From the NCBI RefSeq assembly GCF_003339585.1, contig NZ_QPKF01000001.1:558001-622000 (forward strand): a DNA stretch of 64,000 nt. The letters run 5' to 3'. The position numbers were made by a program, and so were the translations under genes. Below the pieces are notes generated by a model, which saw nothing but the letters and a program-made list of their open reading frames with translations, ran no database searches and was not told the DNA's origin. This document shows positions 20,254 to 28,356 of the stretch, piece after piece. The DNA is from Exiguobacterium sp. RIT594 (lineage in GTDB: Bacteria; Bacillota; Bacilli; Exiguobacteriales; Exiguobacteriaceae). Within the stretch, counting starts at the first letter, position 1, and every line of letters starts with the position of its first letter.

Positions 20254-20345
20254 CCGTTCACCCCTTTTCTTTTTAATATCGTTACCCTATTTTAGCAACG
20301 AAAAAAAAGAAAGAGCAAAGGTTTTGCTTGTACATTTCTACACGA

Positions 20346-20921
20346 TTAACGTGTAAGCGCTTTACGGTCCATAAAACGGACGATTTTATTTTTTGTTTCA
20401 CGAAGGGGAATCTCGTTTGTTTGCAACAGTTCTTCGAACGCACGTTTACCGGCCGCGTAGTCTGTCACTTCAAATTCAAGTTCATAATCTGTGGTGCCTA
20501 AATACGTACTTTTATCTAAAACTAACAAACCGCTTTCCAGTTGTTTCTCGAATCGTTCTGTTTCAAGGCGCCCTAAATGTTCAAGTGAAGTCGTTAATTC
20601 GAATTTTTCCAACTGCTGATTCATTTCAGAAGAGTGGATCAAACCGTATTGAAATAAATCTTCCGCCTCTTGTTCGGACAAAGACACATGTGTTTCAAGT
20701 AACCCGTCGTCCTGTGGTTCTTTCAAAGTCAAAATCAAACCGGTCTTCTTTTCGCGAATGCGCAATGCAGCACCATGGCTACGAAGTTCAAACGTAGGTG
20801 TATCAAAATAGTCATTTGCTTGCCAAACAGAAGACCCGGATGTATTGTACCGTTCCATCAGTTTGGTATAATCCTTTTCGTTTAACAGGTTTTTAAATTC
20901 AATTTCCATTTCTTGTCTCAT
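20346..20921 (-). CDS. CYTH domain protein (YjbK-like)
   Basis: A 191-residue CYTH (triphosphate tunnel) protein. The signature ExExK is at residues 6–10 (EIEFK), followed by YFDTPTFELRSHGAALRIREK and LTLKEP strands. CYTH enzymes hydrolyse tripolyphosphate or related substrates with metal. I use ATG 20921 because AAAGGTG lies 10 bases upstream and the length then matches YjbK. It is divergent from the (p)ppGpp synthetase. Confidence 0.87.
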   Translation of the reverse strand: MRQEMEIEFKNLLNEKDYTKLMERYNTSGSSVWQANDYFDTPTFELRSHGAALRIREKKTGLILTLKEPQDDGLLETHVSLSEQEAEDLFQYGLIHSSEMNQQLEKFELTTSLEHLGRLETERFEKQLESGLLVLDKSTYLGTTDYELEFEVTDYAAGKRAFEELLQTNEIPLRETKNKIVRFMDRKALTR

Positions 20922-21026
20922 TTCCGACCACACCTTTCTAGTTGAATGCTTGAAAATATGATACCATGAATGGTGTAGTGGAACGAATTGAACTAACAAT
21001 TTAGACTAAAAGTGGTGACAATAACG

Positions 21027-21677
21027 ATGACAAAAGAAAATTGGGACTTATTTCTCGCACCGTATCAAATCGCAGTGGATGAATTAAAAGTAAAATTAAA
21101 AGCCATTCGAAAACAATTTCAACAACGTGGGGAACATTCACCGATTGAATTTGTCACAGGACGTGTCAAACCTGTAAAGAGTATCTTACAGAAGGCAGAA
21201 CGAAAATCGATTGATATCGAGTTGTTGGAACAAGATATGCAGGACATAGCAGGTCTCCGGATCATGTGCCAATTCGTGGATGACATCATCCATGTCTTAG
21301 AACTGTTACGTTCACGGGGAGACTTTAAGATTGTCGAGGAACGCAACTACATTACACAAAAGAAGGAGAGTGGGTATCGCTCGTACCACATCATCATTGC
21401 TTATCCCGTCCAAACGATTGAAGGAGAAATCCCGACACTTGTTGAGATTCAAATCCGGACACTTGCAATGAATTTTTGGGCGACGATCGAACATTCTTTG
21501 AATTATAAATACCAGGGGAATATTCCCGAAGAGACACGGGAACGCTTGCGACGTGCGGCTGAAGCGGCGTTTCTGCTCGATGCGGAGATGAGTCAGCTGA
21601 AAGTAGAGATACAAGATGCTCAAGTCGTTTTACATGAACGAGAGGCGACCGAAGCAAAGAATCGAACAAAAGAGTAG
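21027..21677 (+). CDS. relQ: Small alarmone synthetase (RelQ/YjbM type)
   Basis: A 216-residue stand-alone (p)ppGpp synthetase without a hydrolase or regulatory domain. It transfers pyrophosphate from ATP to GTP or GDP. The core has FVTGRVKPVKSI, DIAGLRIMCQFVDDI, ESGYRSYHIII and VEIQIRTLAMNFWATIEH, the pattern of the synthetase fold. GTGGTG upstream serves as ribosome site for ATG 21027. Its alarmone would lower GTP, which is also the CodY cofactor. nadK follows after 10 bases. Confidence 0.92.
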   Translation: MTKENWDLFLAPYQIAVDELKVKLKAIRKQFQQRGEHSPIEFVTGRVKPVKSILQKAERKSIDIELLEQDMQDIAGLRIMCQFVDDIIHVLELLRSRGDFKIVEERNYITQKKESGYRSYHIIIAYPVQTIEGEIPTLVEIQIRTLAMNFWATIEHSLNYKYQGNIPEETRERLRRAAEAAFLLDAEMSQLKVEIQDAQVVLHEREATEAKNRTKE

Positions 21678-21687
21678 GGGGATGACG

Positions 21688-22491
21688 ATGCGTTTTGCGG
21701 TTACGGCTCGGGGCGATGAACGTTCCCATATGCTGAAGGAACAAGTAGAACAGGCGTTGATCGAACGGGGAAGTCATCGAGACGTCGTTACTCCGGAAAT
21801 CGTGATTTCAATCGGCGGGGACGGTACAATGTTACAGGCCTTTCATTCTTATCTGGATCAGGTCGAGGAAATCACGCTGGTCGGAATTCATACCGGGCAT
21901 CTCGGATTTTATGCCGACTGGAGACCGGAAGAAATGGATGAATTGATTCAACACATCGCGGACGATAACATAGCGACCGTTGAATATCCGCTACTTGAAT
22001 TATCGATTGATTATGCAGACGGTTCGACGAATAAACTGTTGGCACTAAACGAATGTACGATTAAAAGTTTTAATCAGACGCTGGTCTGCGATTTGTCGAT
22101 TCGTGGAGAATATTTTGAAACGTTTCGTGGTGATGGTCTGTGTATTTCAACCCCATCCGGTTCAACAGCCTACAACAAAGCACTGGGCGGGGCCATCGTG
22201 CATCCGGCGCTCGAGGCAATCCAGATCACAGAAATGGCTTCAATCAATAACCGGGTGTACCGGACGATTGGATCCCCGATGTTACTGCCGAAGCACCACG
22301 ATGTCGAGATTCAACCGGTCAATCCGATTGATTTTCAATTGACATACGATCATTACGCATCGATTGTGCACCAAAATGTTAAGTCGATCCGTTGTCGTGT
22401 GTCCGATAAAAAAGTCAAATTCGCCCGATTCCGCTCTTTCCCGTTTTGGCAACGCGTCCGAGAATCGTTTTTAGCAGAAGAAAGAAGTTAA
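21688..22491 (+). CDS. nadK: NAD kinase
   Basis: A 267-residue enzyme that phosphorylates NAD to NADP. The GGDGT motif is in ISIGGDGTMLQAF, and STPSGSTAYNKALGGAIVHP is the other conserved block. ATG 21688 has AGGGGG 6 bases upstream; the frame open from 21616 overlaps relQ and has no site. Part of the relQ–nadK–rluD-like operon. Confidence 0.95.
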   Translation: MRFAVTARGDERSHMLKEQVEQALIERGSHRDVVTPEIVISIGGDGTMLQAFHSYLDQVEEITLVGIHTGHLGFYADWRPEEMDELIQHIADDNIATVEYPLLELSIDYADGSTNKLLALNECTIKSFNQTLVCDLSIRGEYFETFRGDGLCISTPSGSTAYNKALGGAIVHPALEAIQITEMASINNRVYRTIGSPMLLPKHHDVEIQPVNPIDFQLTYDHYASIVHQNVKSIRCRVSDKKVKFARFRSFPFWQRVRESFLAEERS

Positions 22492-22508
22492 TTAGAAGAG
22501 GTAACGTG

Positions 22509-23390
22509 ATGGCATTTCAAATGGAACACCAGGTAACTTTAAATGAAGATGGCTGGAGTGTCGGTCATTTTTGTACGACACGCCTTCATATTTCCCGAAA
22601 AATGTTAGTTTCGATCAAGCACCACGGGGATATTTTACGGAATGGACAACATGTCAATGTCAACGAGCCCGTTCACGCAGGTGACCGGATTCATGTCCGG
22701 TTTCCTGACGAACAGCCTGCGCACGATATGCATGCGACGATTGGAGAACTTGATATTCTCTTTGAAGACGAGTGGCTGTTGATTGTCAACAAACCGCCGG
22801 GCATGGCTTCGATTCCGTCCCGACTCCATCCGGAGCGGTCATTATCGAATTTCGTACTCGGTTATTACCGGCAACATCAAATTCCATATGCGATTCACAT
22901 CGTCAATCGGTTGGACCGGGATACGAGCGGTCTGGTCGTGTTTGCGAAACATGCCCTTGCACATTATCAGTTGAGCAAGATGCAACAGAATGGCTTGCTC
23001 GATCGCCGGTATGTGGCGTTGATTGAAGGATCAATCAAACCTCAGACGATTGATCTTCCAATCGGTCAAACCGATCATTCCTTCATGGAAAGAATGGTCC
23101 GGGAGGATGGTCAACAGGCGATTACGCATATCTTAACGAGTGAGCGGATTACTGCTTTTTCGCGTGAATTGTCCCGATTGACGATTAAACTGGAAACGGG
23201 CAGGACGCATCAAATCCGGGTACATCTCGCAGCACTTGGTCATCCGTTAGTCGGAGATACGATGTATAAAGGGACACCATTGATTGCGAGACAAGCATTA
23301 CACAGTGCGTCTGCTACGTTTCCGCATCCGGGGACGGGTGAGATGATGACGTTCGTCGCACCGTTGCCGGACGACTTAAGTCTTGCGTGA
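22509..23390 (+). CDS. RluA/RluD family pseudouridine synthase (YjbO-like)
   Basis: A 293-residue RNA pseudouridine synthase. The catalytic Asp lies in VNRLDRDTSGLVVFAK; the C-terminal TGRTHQIRVHLAALGHPLVGD is typical. An S4-like N-terminal part is present. The RNA target (rRNA or tRNA) cannot be told. ATG 22509 follows AGAGGT. Third gene of its operon. Confidence 0.92.
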   Translation: MAFQMEHQVTLNEDGWSVGHFCTTRLHISRKMLVSIKHHGDILRNGQHVNVNEPVHAGDRIHVRFPDEQPAHDMHATIGELDILFEDEWLLIVNKPPGMASIPSRLHPERSLSNFVLGYYRQHQIPYAIHIVNRLDRDTSGLVVFAKHALAHYQLSKMQQNGLLDRRYVALIEGSIKPQTIDLPIGQTDHSFMERMVREDGQQAITHILTSERITAFSRELSRLTIKLETGRTHQIRVHLAALGHPLVGDTMYKGTPLIARQALHSASATFPHPGTGEMMTFVAPLPDDLSLA

Positions 23391-23395
23391 ATACC

Positions 23396-23431
23396 AAAAG
23401 AGTGGCACCCGACTGGATGCCACTCTTTTTT
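23396..23431. terminator. Bidirectional terminator, rluD-like / rodA
   Basis: Stem AAAAGAGTGGCA/TGCCACTCTTTT, 10-base loop, T-run on both strands. Confidence 0.9.
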
Positions 23432-23435
23432 GACG

Positions 23436-24605
23436 TTAATCTTCATCAAACATCGAGATGCGGGACTGTGAAGCAATTGCCATGATCAAGCCGAGTCCAA
23501 CCAAGTTAACAATCATCGTCGACCCTCCGTAACTAATGAAGGGAAGCGGGAGACCGGTGATCGGTAAGACCCCCATCGTCATACCGATGTTTTGGAAGAT
23601 CTGGAATGTGAACATGGCGACGTAACCCGTTACGATATACGTTCCAAACGGATCTGCTGTTTCCAGCGCGATTTGTATCAACCGGTAGATGAACAGGAAC
23701 AGGATAATTAGAACGACGGCTGCACCGATAAAGCCATAGTGAGCTGAAATCGCAGTGAAGATAAAATCGGTGTGCAGTTCGGGAACCGATACCTGCAGTT
23801 TTCCGTACCCGACACCAAACATCTGACCTGAACCGATGGCGTTAATCGACTGGACCAACTGATAGGAGAGGTCATCCGCATATTCGAACGGTTGTAACCA
23901 GGCCATAATCCGGTTCATTGCATGCCCCGGGAAGAAGGTGGCGAGTAAATCATTCTGGAAATAAAACAGATAAAAGAATCCGACGATCGCGACAGTCAAC
24001 AACCCGAACATAGTGAGCAGCCATTTCCAGTTCAAACCGGACAGTAACATCGCACACGCTAAAATGACGCAGAGAATCAAGCCGATTCCTAAGTCAGGTT
24101 GAATGATGATCAAAGCAAGTGGAAGCAACGTAATCGCGACCATCTTGACTAACAGCAGGAAGTCCCGCTCATGTTGGACATACCGGGCGTTGTGTTCCGA
24201 AATGACGGCAGCTAACGTAACAATCAGAAAAAACTTCATGAACTCAGCCGGTTGAACGGTTCCGATGACCGGGAACTGATACCAGCCATAGGCTCCTTTA
24301 ATGTTTGCGACCAACGGTGTACCGCGTAAAACAACGAGACCAATCAAAGAGATGATCCCTGCTCCATATAAGTACCAGTGAAAACGTTTCAGCTGCTCAT
24401 AATCGATGAAAATGACGACAGACAATGCGATAAATCCGATGATATACCACTGAATCTGTTTGGCCATGAAATTGATTTCACTGATTGCTCCCTGTAAGAA
24501 AGGTTGCGCGGTATAGATTGCGATGACACTGATGACCATCAAACAACCGAGCAAAAAAAGCAACGTGTTATCATAACGTTGTGTAAATGATTTAAAACGG
24601 TTCAT
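23436..24605 (-). CDS. rodA: RodA-type SEDS peptidoglycan polymerase
   Basis: A 389-residue polytopic membrane protein of the SEDS family (about ten helices). Key blocks are KGAYGWYQFPVIGTVQPAEFMKF, IIQPDLGIGLIL with the catalytic Asp, and GLPLPFISYGGSTM near the C-terminus. SEDS proteins polymerise lipid II with a class B penicillin-binding protein. RodA works in side-wall growth; the RodA rather than FtsW call rests on overall sequence and on the second SEDS gene at 63459 lying in the ftsW position. The gene stands alone, divergent from fabI. Confidence 0.85.
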   Translation of the reverse strand: MNRFKSFTQRYDNTLLFLLGCLMVISVIAIYTAQPFLQGAISEINFMAKQIQWYIIGFIALSVVIFIDYEQLKRFHWYLYGAGIISLIGLVVLRGTPLVANIKGAYGWYQFPVIGTVQPAEFMKFFLIVTLAAVISEHNARYVQHERDFLLLVKMVAITLLPLALIIIQPDLGIGLILCVILACAMLLSGLNWKWLLTMFGLLTVAIVGFFYLFYFQNDLLATFFPGHAMNRIMAWLQPFEYADDLSYQLVQSINAIGSGQMFGVGYGKLQVSVPELHTDFIFTAISAHYGFIGAAVVLIILFLFIYRLIQIALETADPFGTYIVTGYVAMFTFQIFQNIGMTMGVLPITGLPLPFISYGGSTMIVNLVGLGLIMAIASQSRISMFDED

Positions 24606-24674
24606 TCCATCCCTACTTTCTGTCTCTTTCTATATTACCGTAATTTATCAAAATCGCAATATCAACAGCGACAG

Positions 24675-24703
24675 TTGACAGAAGCGTTACGTTTTTGTAA
24701 CCT
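24675..24703 (+). promoter_or_regulatory. fabI promoter
   Basis: Perfect -35 TTGACA (24675–24680), 17-base spacer and a weak -10 TAACCT (24698–24703). The dyad GTTAC-N6-GTAAC (24686–24701) fills the spacer. Confidence 0.5.
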
Positions 24704-24714
24704 AGACATAGGTG

Positions 24715-24733
24715 TTATTACCAGGTACTAATT
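24715..24733 (+). promoter_or_regulatory. FapR-like operator of fabI
   Basis: TTATTACCAGGTACTAATT contains the half-site GGTACTAAT exactly and its inverted partner with one change. It thus matches the ATTAGTACC inverted repeat bound by FapR in Bacilli. It lies just after the promoter. FapR leaves DNA when malonyl-CoA rises, so fabI should be induced when precursors are plentiful. Confidence 0.78.
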
Positions 24734-24749
24734 TAAGGGGGAACTCATA

Positions 24750-25523
24750 ATGAATATTTATCCTTCGCTTGAGGGAAAGACGTATGTTGTAATGGGTGTC
24801 ATCAATCAACGGTCAATCGCATGGGGAATCGCACGTGCTCTTGATGCAGCGGGTGCAAGTCTTGCATTTACGTACGTCGGAGAACGCTTCAAGGCCCCGC
24901 TCGAAAAGTTAGGCCAAGAACTTTCACGACCGGCGACGTATTATACGTGTGATGTCACGAGTGATGCTGAAATCACACAAGTATTTGAAACGATTCATGC
25001 CGATCACGGACAGATTTCAGGAATCGCTCACTCGATTGCTTTTGCCGATAAAGAAGCATTACGTGGTGAATTCTCAGGTGTGACACGCGAACAGTTTGCA
25101 CAAGCACTTGATATCTCGGCATACAGTTTGACGGCTGTCGTCAAAGCAGCAAAAGATTTCTTCACGGAAGATGCCTCTGTTATTACATTGACGTATCTTG
25201 GTGGCGAAAAGATGGTCCCGAACTACAATGTGATGGGCGTCGCGAAAGCGGCACTCGATGCAAGTGTCCGTTACTTAGCAGCAGAATACGGAAAGCAGGG
25301 TGTTCGCGTCAATGCGATTTCAGCCGGTCCGGTTCGGACGGTTTCTGCAAAAGGTGTCGGTGATTTCAATTCGATTCTTGAAAGTATCGAAGAGCGGGCA
25401 CCACTTCACCGTAACGTCACGACAGAACAAATTGGTCAAAGTGGATTATTCCTCTTGTCCCAGATGTCGAGTGGTGTTACGGGTGAGATTCTTCACGTCG
25501 ACAGCGGTTTCCATATCTTATAA
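24750..25523 (+). CDS. fabI: Enoyl-ACP reductase (FabI)
   Basis: A 257-residue SDR-type enoyl reductase that completes each round of fatty acid elongation. The nucleotide-binding NQRSIAWGIARAL, the active Tyr/Lys pair in YNVMGVAKAALDASVRYLA and AGPVRTVSAKGV are diagnostic. AAGGGGG precedes ATG 24750. It is alone in its unit with its own FapR-like operator, as in Bacillus. Confidence 0.96.
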   Translation: MNIYPSLEGKTYVVMGVINQRSIAWGIARALDAAGASLAFTYVGERFKAPLEKLGQELSRPATYYTCDVTSDAEITQVFETIHADHGQISGIAHSIAFADKEALRGEFSGVTREQFAQALDISAYSLTAVVKAAKDFFTEDASVITLTYLGGEKMVPNYNVMGVAKAALDASVRYLAAEYGKQGVRVNAISAGPVRTVSAKGVGDFNSILESIEERAPLHRNVTTEQIGQSGLFLLSQMSSGVTGEILHVDSGFHIL

Positions 25524-25566
25524 TATAATAAGAATTTTCGTTCATTTCGAACTAAACTGTCCAGTT

Positions 25567-25592
25567 AAAACCAAGGGAAACCTTGGTTTTTT
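25567..25592 (+). terminator. Terminator of fabI
   Basis: Stem AAAACCAAGG, GAAA tetraloop, CCTTGGTTTT, then T. Confidence 0.92.
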
Positions 25593-25656
25593 GTTTTTCT
25601 TAAAGAGATTTTGGGAATAACAGAATAACGAGCTGAACTTTAGGGAGGGATATTCT

Positions 25657-25860
25657 ATGTACCAGGTAGATTTCACGGTAGTCCAATATGTCAATCGGCA
25701 AGTCAGAGTCGATTTGGAGCGGAAAACAGAACCGGTCGCCCGCATCAATCCGATCAAGCGTGTCGAGCCGCATCATGCTGAACTGGAAGAACAAGCAAAT
25801 GCTTATGGGGTTTTGCCAGAACTAAAACTTCCCGGTCGCAAGTTCGACCGGGAAGTTTGA
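25657..25860 (+). CDS. Hypothetical protein, 67 aa
   Basis: A small gene with a strong site (AGGGAGGG) before ATG 25657. The product starts MYQVDFTVVQYVNRQVRVDL and has a Pro/Arg/Lys middle and an acidic stretch (ELEEQANAYG). It ends LPGRKFDREV. There is no signal or membrane segment. I do not recognise it. The last 12 codons lie in a 14-bp perfect inverted repeat that also acts as the end of the convergent yjcG-like gene, so the C-terminal sequence may be shaped by RNA structure. Confidence 0.6.
   Translation: MYQVDFTVVQYVNRQVRVDLERKTEPVARINPIKRVEPHHAELEEQANAYGVLPELKLPGRKFDREV
25824..25858 (-). terminator. Hairpin at the end of the YjcG-like gene
   Basis: AAACTTCCCGGTCG/CGACCGGGAAGTTT is a perfect 14-bp stem with a 6-base loop. 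On the minus strand it is followed by TTTTAGTT, a weak T-run. It overlaps the coding end of the plus-strand small gene. Confidence 0.6.
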
Positions 25861-25862
25861 TG

Positions 25863-26375
25863 TTATTGACCTGTAAATCGGAACGTTTCGTACACACTCC
25901 ATGAACCGTTTTCTAGTTCATACAGCAGAGCCATCTTGGTGACATCTTCTTGGAAACGGATATCTTCCATTTTCAATCGTTCGAGAACGTCGAATAATTC
26001 GACATCGGATAAATCTTGACCGATTGTAATGTGAGGTAAGAAATCATACTTCGGTGTGTGACTAAGATCACCCGAATGCAAGGCTTGATGTAATTGTTCC
26101 AATTCATCCGTCGGCATGACTTTTAAAAATAAGACATTATTCGTCGGATGGAAAGACCGCGCGCCTTGGATATGAAGTGAAACCGGTTTTGTTTGCTCTG
26201 CTACCTGATTGAGCGCTGCTACGATGGAATCAAGTTCGGCATCATCGACGCTGATCCGTTCTCGCATCGTAATGTGTGGTGTGATTAACGCATACTTGGA
26301 ATCGTACCGTTTTCGGTATGAATTCGCAAAATCCTGAATTCGTTTCGATGGAAACAAAACTACCCCGATGTTCAT
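25863..26375 (-). CDS. YjcG-like 2H phosphoesterase (2'-5' RNA ligase fold)
   Basis: A 170-residue protein with two HxT motifs, His34/Thr36 (TPHITMRER) and His115/Thr117 (LPHITIGQD). These make the active site of the 2H phosphoesterase family. The family acts on cyclic phosphate or 2'-5' linked RNA ends; the natural substrate in Bacilli is not known to me. AGGGGA precedes ATG 26375. Single gene, convergent with the 67-aa gene. Confidence 0.86.
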   Translation of the reverse strand: MNIGVVLFPSKRIQDFANSYRKRYDSKYALITPHITMRERISVDDAELDSIVAALNQVAEQTKPVSLHIQGARSFHPTNNVLFLKVMPTDELEQLHQALHSGDLSHTPKYDFLPHITIGQDLSDVELFDVLERLKMEDIRFQEDVTKMALLYELENGSWSVYETFRFTGQ

Positions 26376-26520
26376 CGAAAATCCCCTACTTTCCCCTGAA
26401 ATGATAACGCTTTACAGGATAATCATGACGGATTATCGGCGTGATGTCAAAGAAGTTTGAGGGGAGAGCAGCAATCCGTGTATACTTGTGAAGAACTTTG
26501 TCAGAGAGGTGGATTTTGTC

Positions 26521-27066
26521 ATGAAAGAAAAAGCACATTCTAAAGAAGTCAAACAAGCAGCAATCGATAAGTTGCATGAGCGAGGTGTCACGATTCATGC
26601 AATTGCTGAAATCGTGTATCAAATGCAAGCACCATACACGATTGAACTTACGCTTGAAACCTGTGTCAGCTCCGTGGAACGTGTTCTCGAAAAACGGGAG
26701 TTGCAGCATGCTATTCTCGTTGGGGCAGAACTCGATATTTTAGCCGAAAAAGGATTGTTATCTGAACCGCTTTTATCCATCATTCGTAGTGATGAAGGAT
26801 TGTTTGGCGTCGATGAGACGATTGCAATTGGGGCTGTCAATACGTACGGTTCGATTGCCGTAACAACGTTTGGTTACTTGGATAAGGCTAAGATCGGGAT
26901 TATCAAAGAACTGGATACAAAGGTCGATGACGGACGCGTCAATACCTTCATGGATGATATCGTAGCGGCAATTGCTGCCAATGCGTCCGGGCGTCTTGCA
27001 CACCGATTACGTGATAAGGAAGATTACTCGGCCGAAGAACTTGAGCAACGGAAAGGGACGTATTGA
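26521..27066 (+). CDS. PgpA-type phosphatidylglycerophosphatase
   Basis: A 181-residue protein of the PgpA family (like B. subtilis YutG). PgpA removes phosphate from phosphatidylglycerol phosphate. The block FGVDETIAIGAVNTYGSIAV carries conserved acidic residues, and DGRVNTFMDDIVAAIAA lies near the C-terminus. An N-terminal region with CVSSVERVLEKRE may regulate. ATG 26521 has AGAGAGGTGG upstream; GTG 26488 is less likely. A possible -10 TATACT is at 26481–26486. Its stop overlaps the next start (ATGA-type), so it is coupled to the PAP2 gene. Confidence 0.82.
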   Translation: MKEKAHSKEVKQAAIDKLHERGVTIHAIAEIVYQMQAPYTIELTLETCVSSVERVLEKRELQHAILVGAELDILAEKGLLSEPLLSIIRSDEGLFGVDETIAIGAVNTYGSIAVTTFGYLDKAKIGIIKELDTKVDDGRVNTFMDDIVAAIAANASGRLAHRLRDKEDYSAEELEQRKGTY

Positions 27067-27704
27067 TGAAATTAAATCGAAAAGCTTTAGCTGTTTCAGG
27101 AATTGCGTTCGTCATCTTTCTCGGAATCGCTATCTCCATCCGGTTGACGGGCTATTTTTTATTTGACGCGCAACTGTCCAATCGCATGTCGAAACAAGTC
27201 CCGGCTGACTATGTCAGTTGGTTCACGCAGTTAGGATCAGGAGTAGGAGCCGTGACGGTAACACTTCTGTTAACCGCCATCAGTTATTATCTGTGGCGAG
27301 ATCGCGTGGGAAGTATTTGGTACCTGTCGACCTTTTTAGCAGTGGCCGTTCTCAATCAAGTCGCGAAGGCGATTTTTGTCCGGGACCGTCCTTCCCTCAA
27401 TGAACTGGTTGGCGGCGTCGGTTACAGTTTTCCGAGTGGTCACTCGTCAATGGCTTTTGCAGTGTACGGTGGGTTTTTGATTCTGAGTTGGCGGTTTTTA
27501 AACCGGGCCGGGAAAATCATTTTGGGAACCTTTCTTAGTCTGTTGATTTTAGCAATGGGTTCGTCACGTATTATCTTGAACGTGCATTACTTCTCGGATG
27601 TTGTTGGTGGTTTTTGTTTTGCTGCGTTCATCTTGTGCCTGTCCTATGCCTTCATCTCATCGCGACGTAAACAAAAGGAGACCGGTCATCATGTTATTAA
27701 TTGA
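27066..27704 (+). CDS. PAP2 family membrane phosphatase
   Basis: A 212-residue membrane protein with about five to six helices. All three PAP2 signatures are present: KAIFVRDRP, FPSGHSS and SRIILNVHYFSD. Members dephosphorylate phosphatidic acid, PG phosphate or undecaprenyl pyrophosphate at the membrane face. Coupling to the PgpA-type gene points to lipid phosphate turnover. ATG 27066 overlaps the upstream stop. Confidence 0.88.
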   Translation: MKLNRKALAVSGIAFVIFLGIAISIRLTGYFLFDAQLSNRMSKQVPADYVSWFTQLGSGVGAVTVTLLLTAISYYLWRDRVGSIWYLSTFLAVAVLNQVAKAIFVRDRPSLNELVGGVGYSFPSGHSSMAFAVYGGFLILSWRFLNRAGKIILGTFLSLLILAMGSSRIILNVHYFSDVVGGFCFAAFILCLSYAFISSRRKQKETGHHVIN

Positions 27705-28197
27705 TATCGATCACAGTCTGCTTTTTGATGAAACGGCGATGAAAAAGATTGCAGTCCCTACTTTATTAGTAGAGCGAATAGGAGAGGAAAAACGGTTCAT
27801 GACGATGCGGACGCATTTGCGATTGAAACGTCTCGTTGAAAAGAACGCTTTGATTCCATTTACGAGCCGCACATTTGAGGGATTCCGGCATTTGGAGTTG
27901 TTTCAAATCGATGCGAAGCCGAAATGGTCTATTCTTGAGAGTGGTAGAACCTTGCTGAAGGATGGGAAACCAGATAAACGTTATGCAAACTGGTTACGAC
28001 AATACGAAGAAAACCCTTCCCTGGAAACGGTACTCCGTTATTTAGAGGAAGTGGAGCAGTTCGATTGGACCGTTTATCCGGCAGAAGCATGGGAAAAACG
28101 AATCACTCGTCCGCATCAGACGATTTTGCGCCAAGAAGATGAAGCGACGATGCTTGATGATGTCTTTAAACAAATGAATGATTTGCAGCAAGGATAA
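27691..28197 (+). CDS. Short HAD-like protein
   Basis: A 168-residue protein whose start MLLIDIDHSLLF resembles HAD motif I (DxDxS), and whose IPFTSRTFEGFRHL resembles motif II. ILESGRTLLKDGKPD is like the cap region of sucrose-phosphatase-type HADs. I cannot see motif III/IV (a Lys and a GDxxxD), and the length is short, so activity is doubtful. ATG 27691 lies inside the end of the PAP2 gene with AAGGAG 9 bases upstream. Third gene of the operon. Confidence 0.6.
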   Translation: MLLIDIDHSLLFDETAMKKIAVPTLLVERIGEEKRFMTMRTHLRLKRLVEKNALIPFTSRTFEGFRHLELFQIDAKPKWSILESGRTLLKDGKPDKRYANWLRQYEENPSLETVLRYLEEVEQFDWTVYPAEAWEKRITRPHQTILRQEDEATMLDDVFKQMNDLQQG

Positions 28198-28202
28198 CAC
28201 TT

Positions 28203-28249
28203 ACCCGAATGGGGACACTTAATTCAAAGGTCCCATTCGGTTTTTTTGT
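28203..28249 (+). terminator. Terminator of the pgpA–PAP2–HAD operon
   Basis: Stem CCGAATGGG/CCCATTCGG with an 18-base loop, then seven T. Confidence 0.85.
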
Positions 28250-28267
28250 GTAGATGGACTGTTGGGC

Positions 28268-28306
28268 ACAAAAAAAGATGACTCCGATGTAATATCGGAA
28301 TCACCT
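28268..28306 (-). terminator. Terminator of degV
   Basis: Minus-strand stem GATTCCGA/TCGGAGTC in a GGTGATTCCGA…TCGGAGTCATC context, then seven T. The 50 bases up to the degV stop hold nothing else. Confidence 0.82.
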
Positions 28307-28356
28307 AATAAGCGGGGGCAGCGTCCAGAATAAAGGAAGTCGTTCAAGGTTACTTC

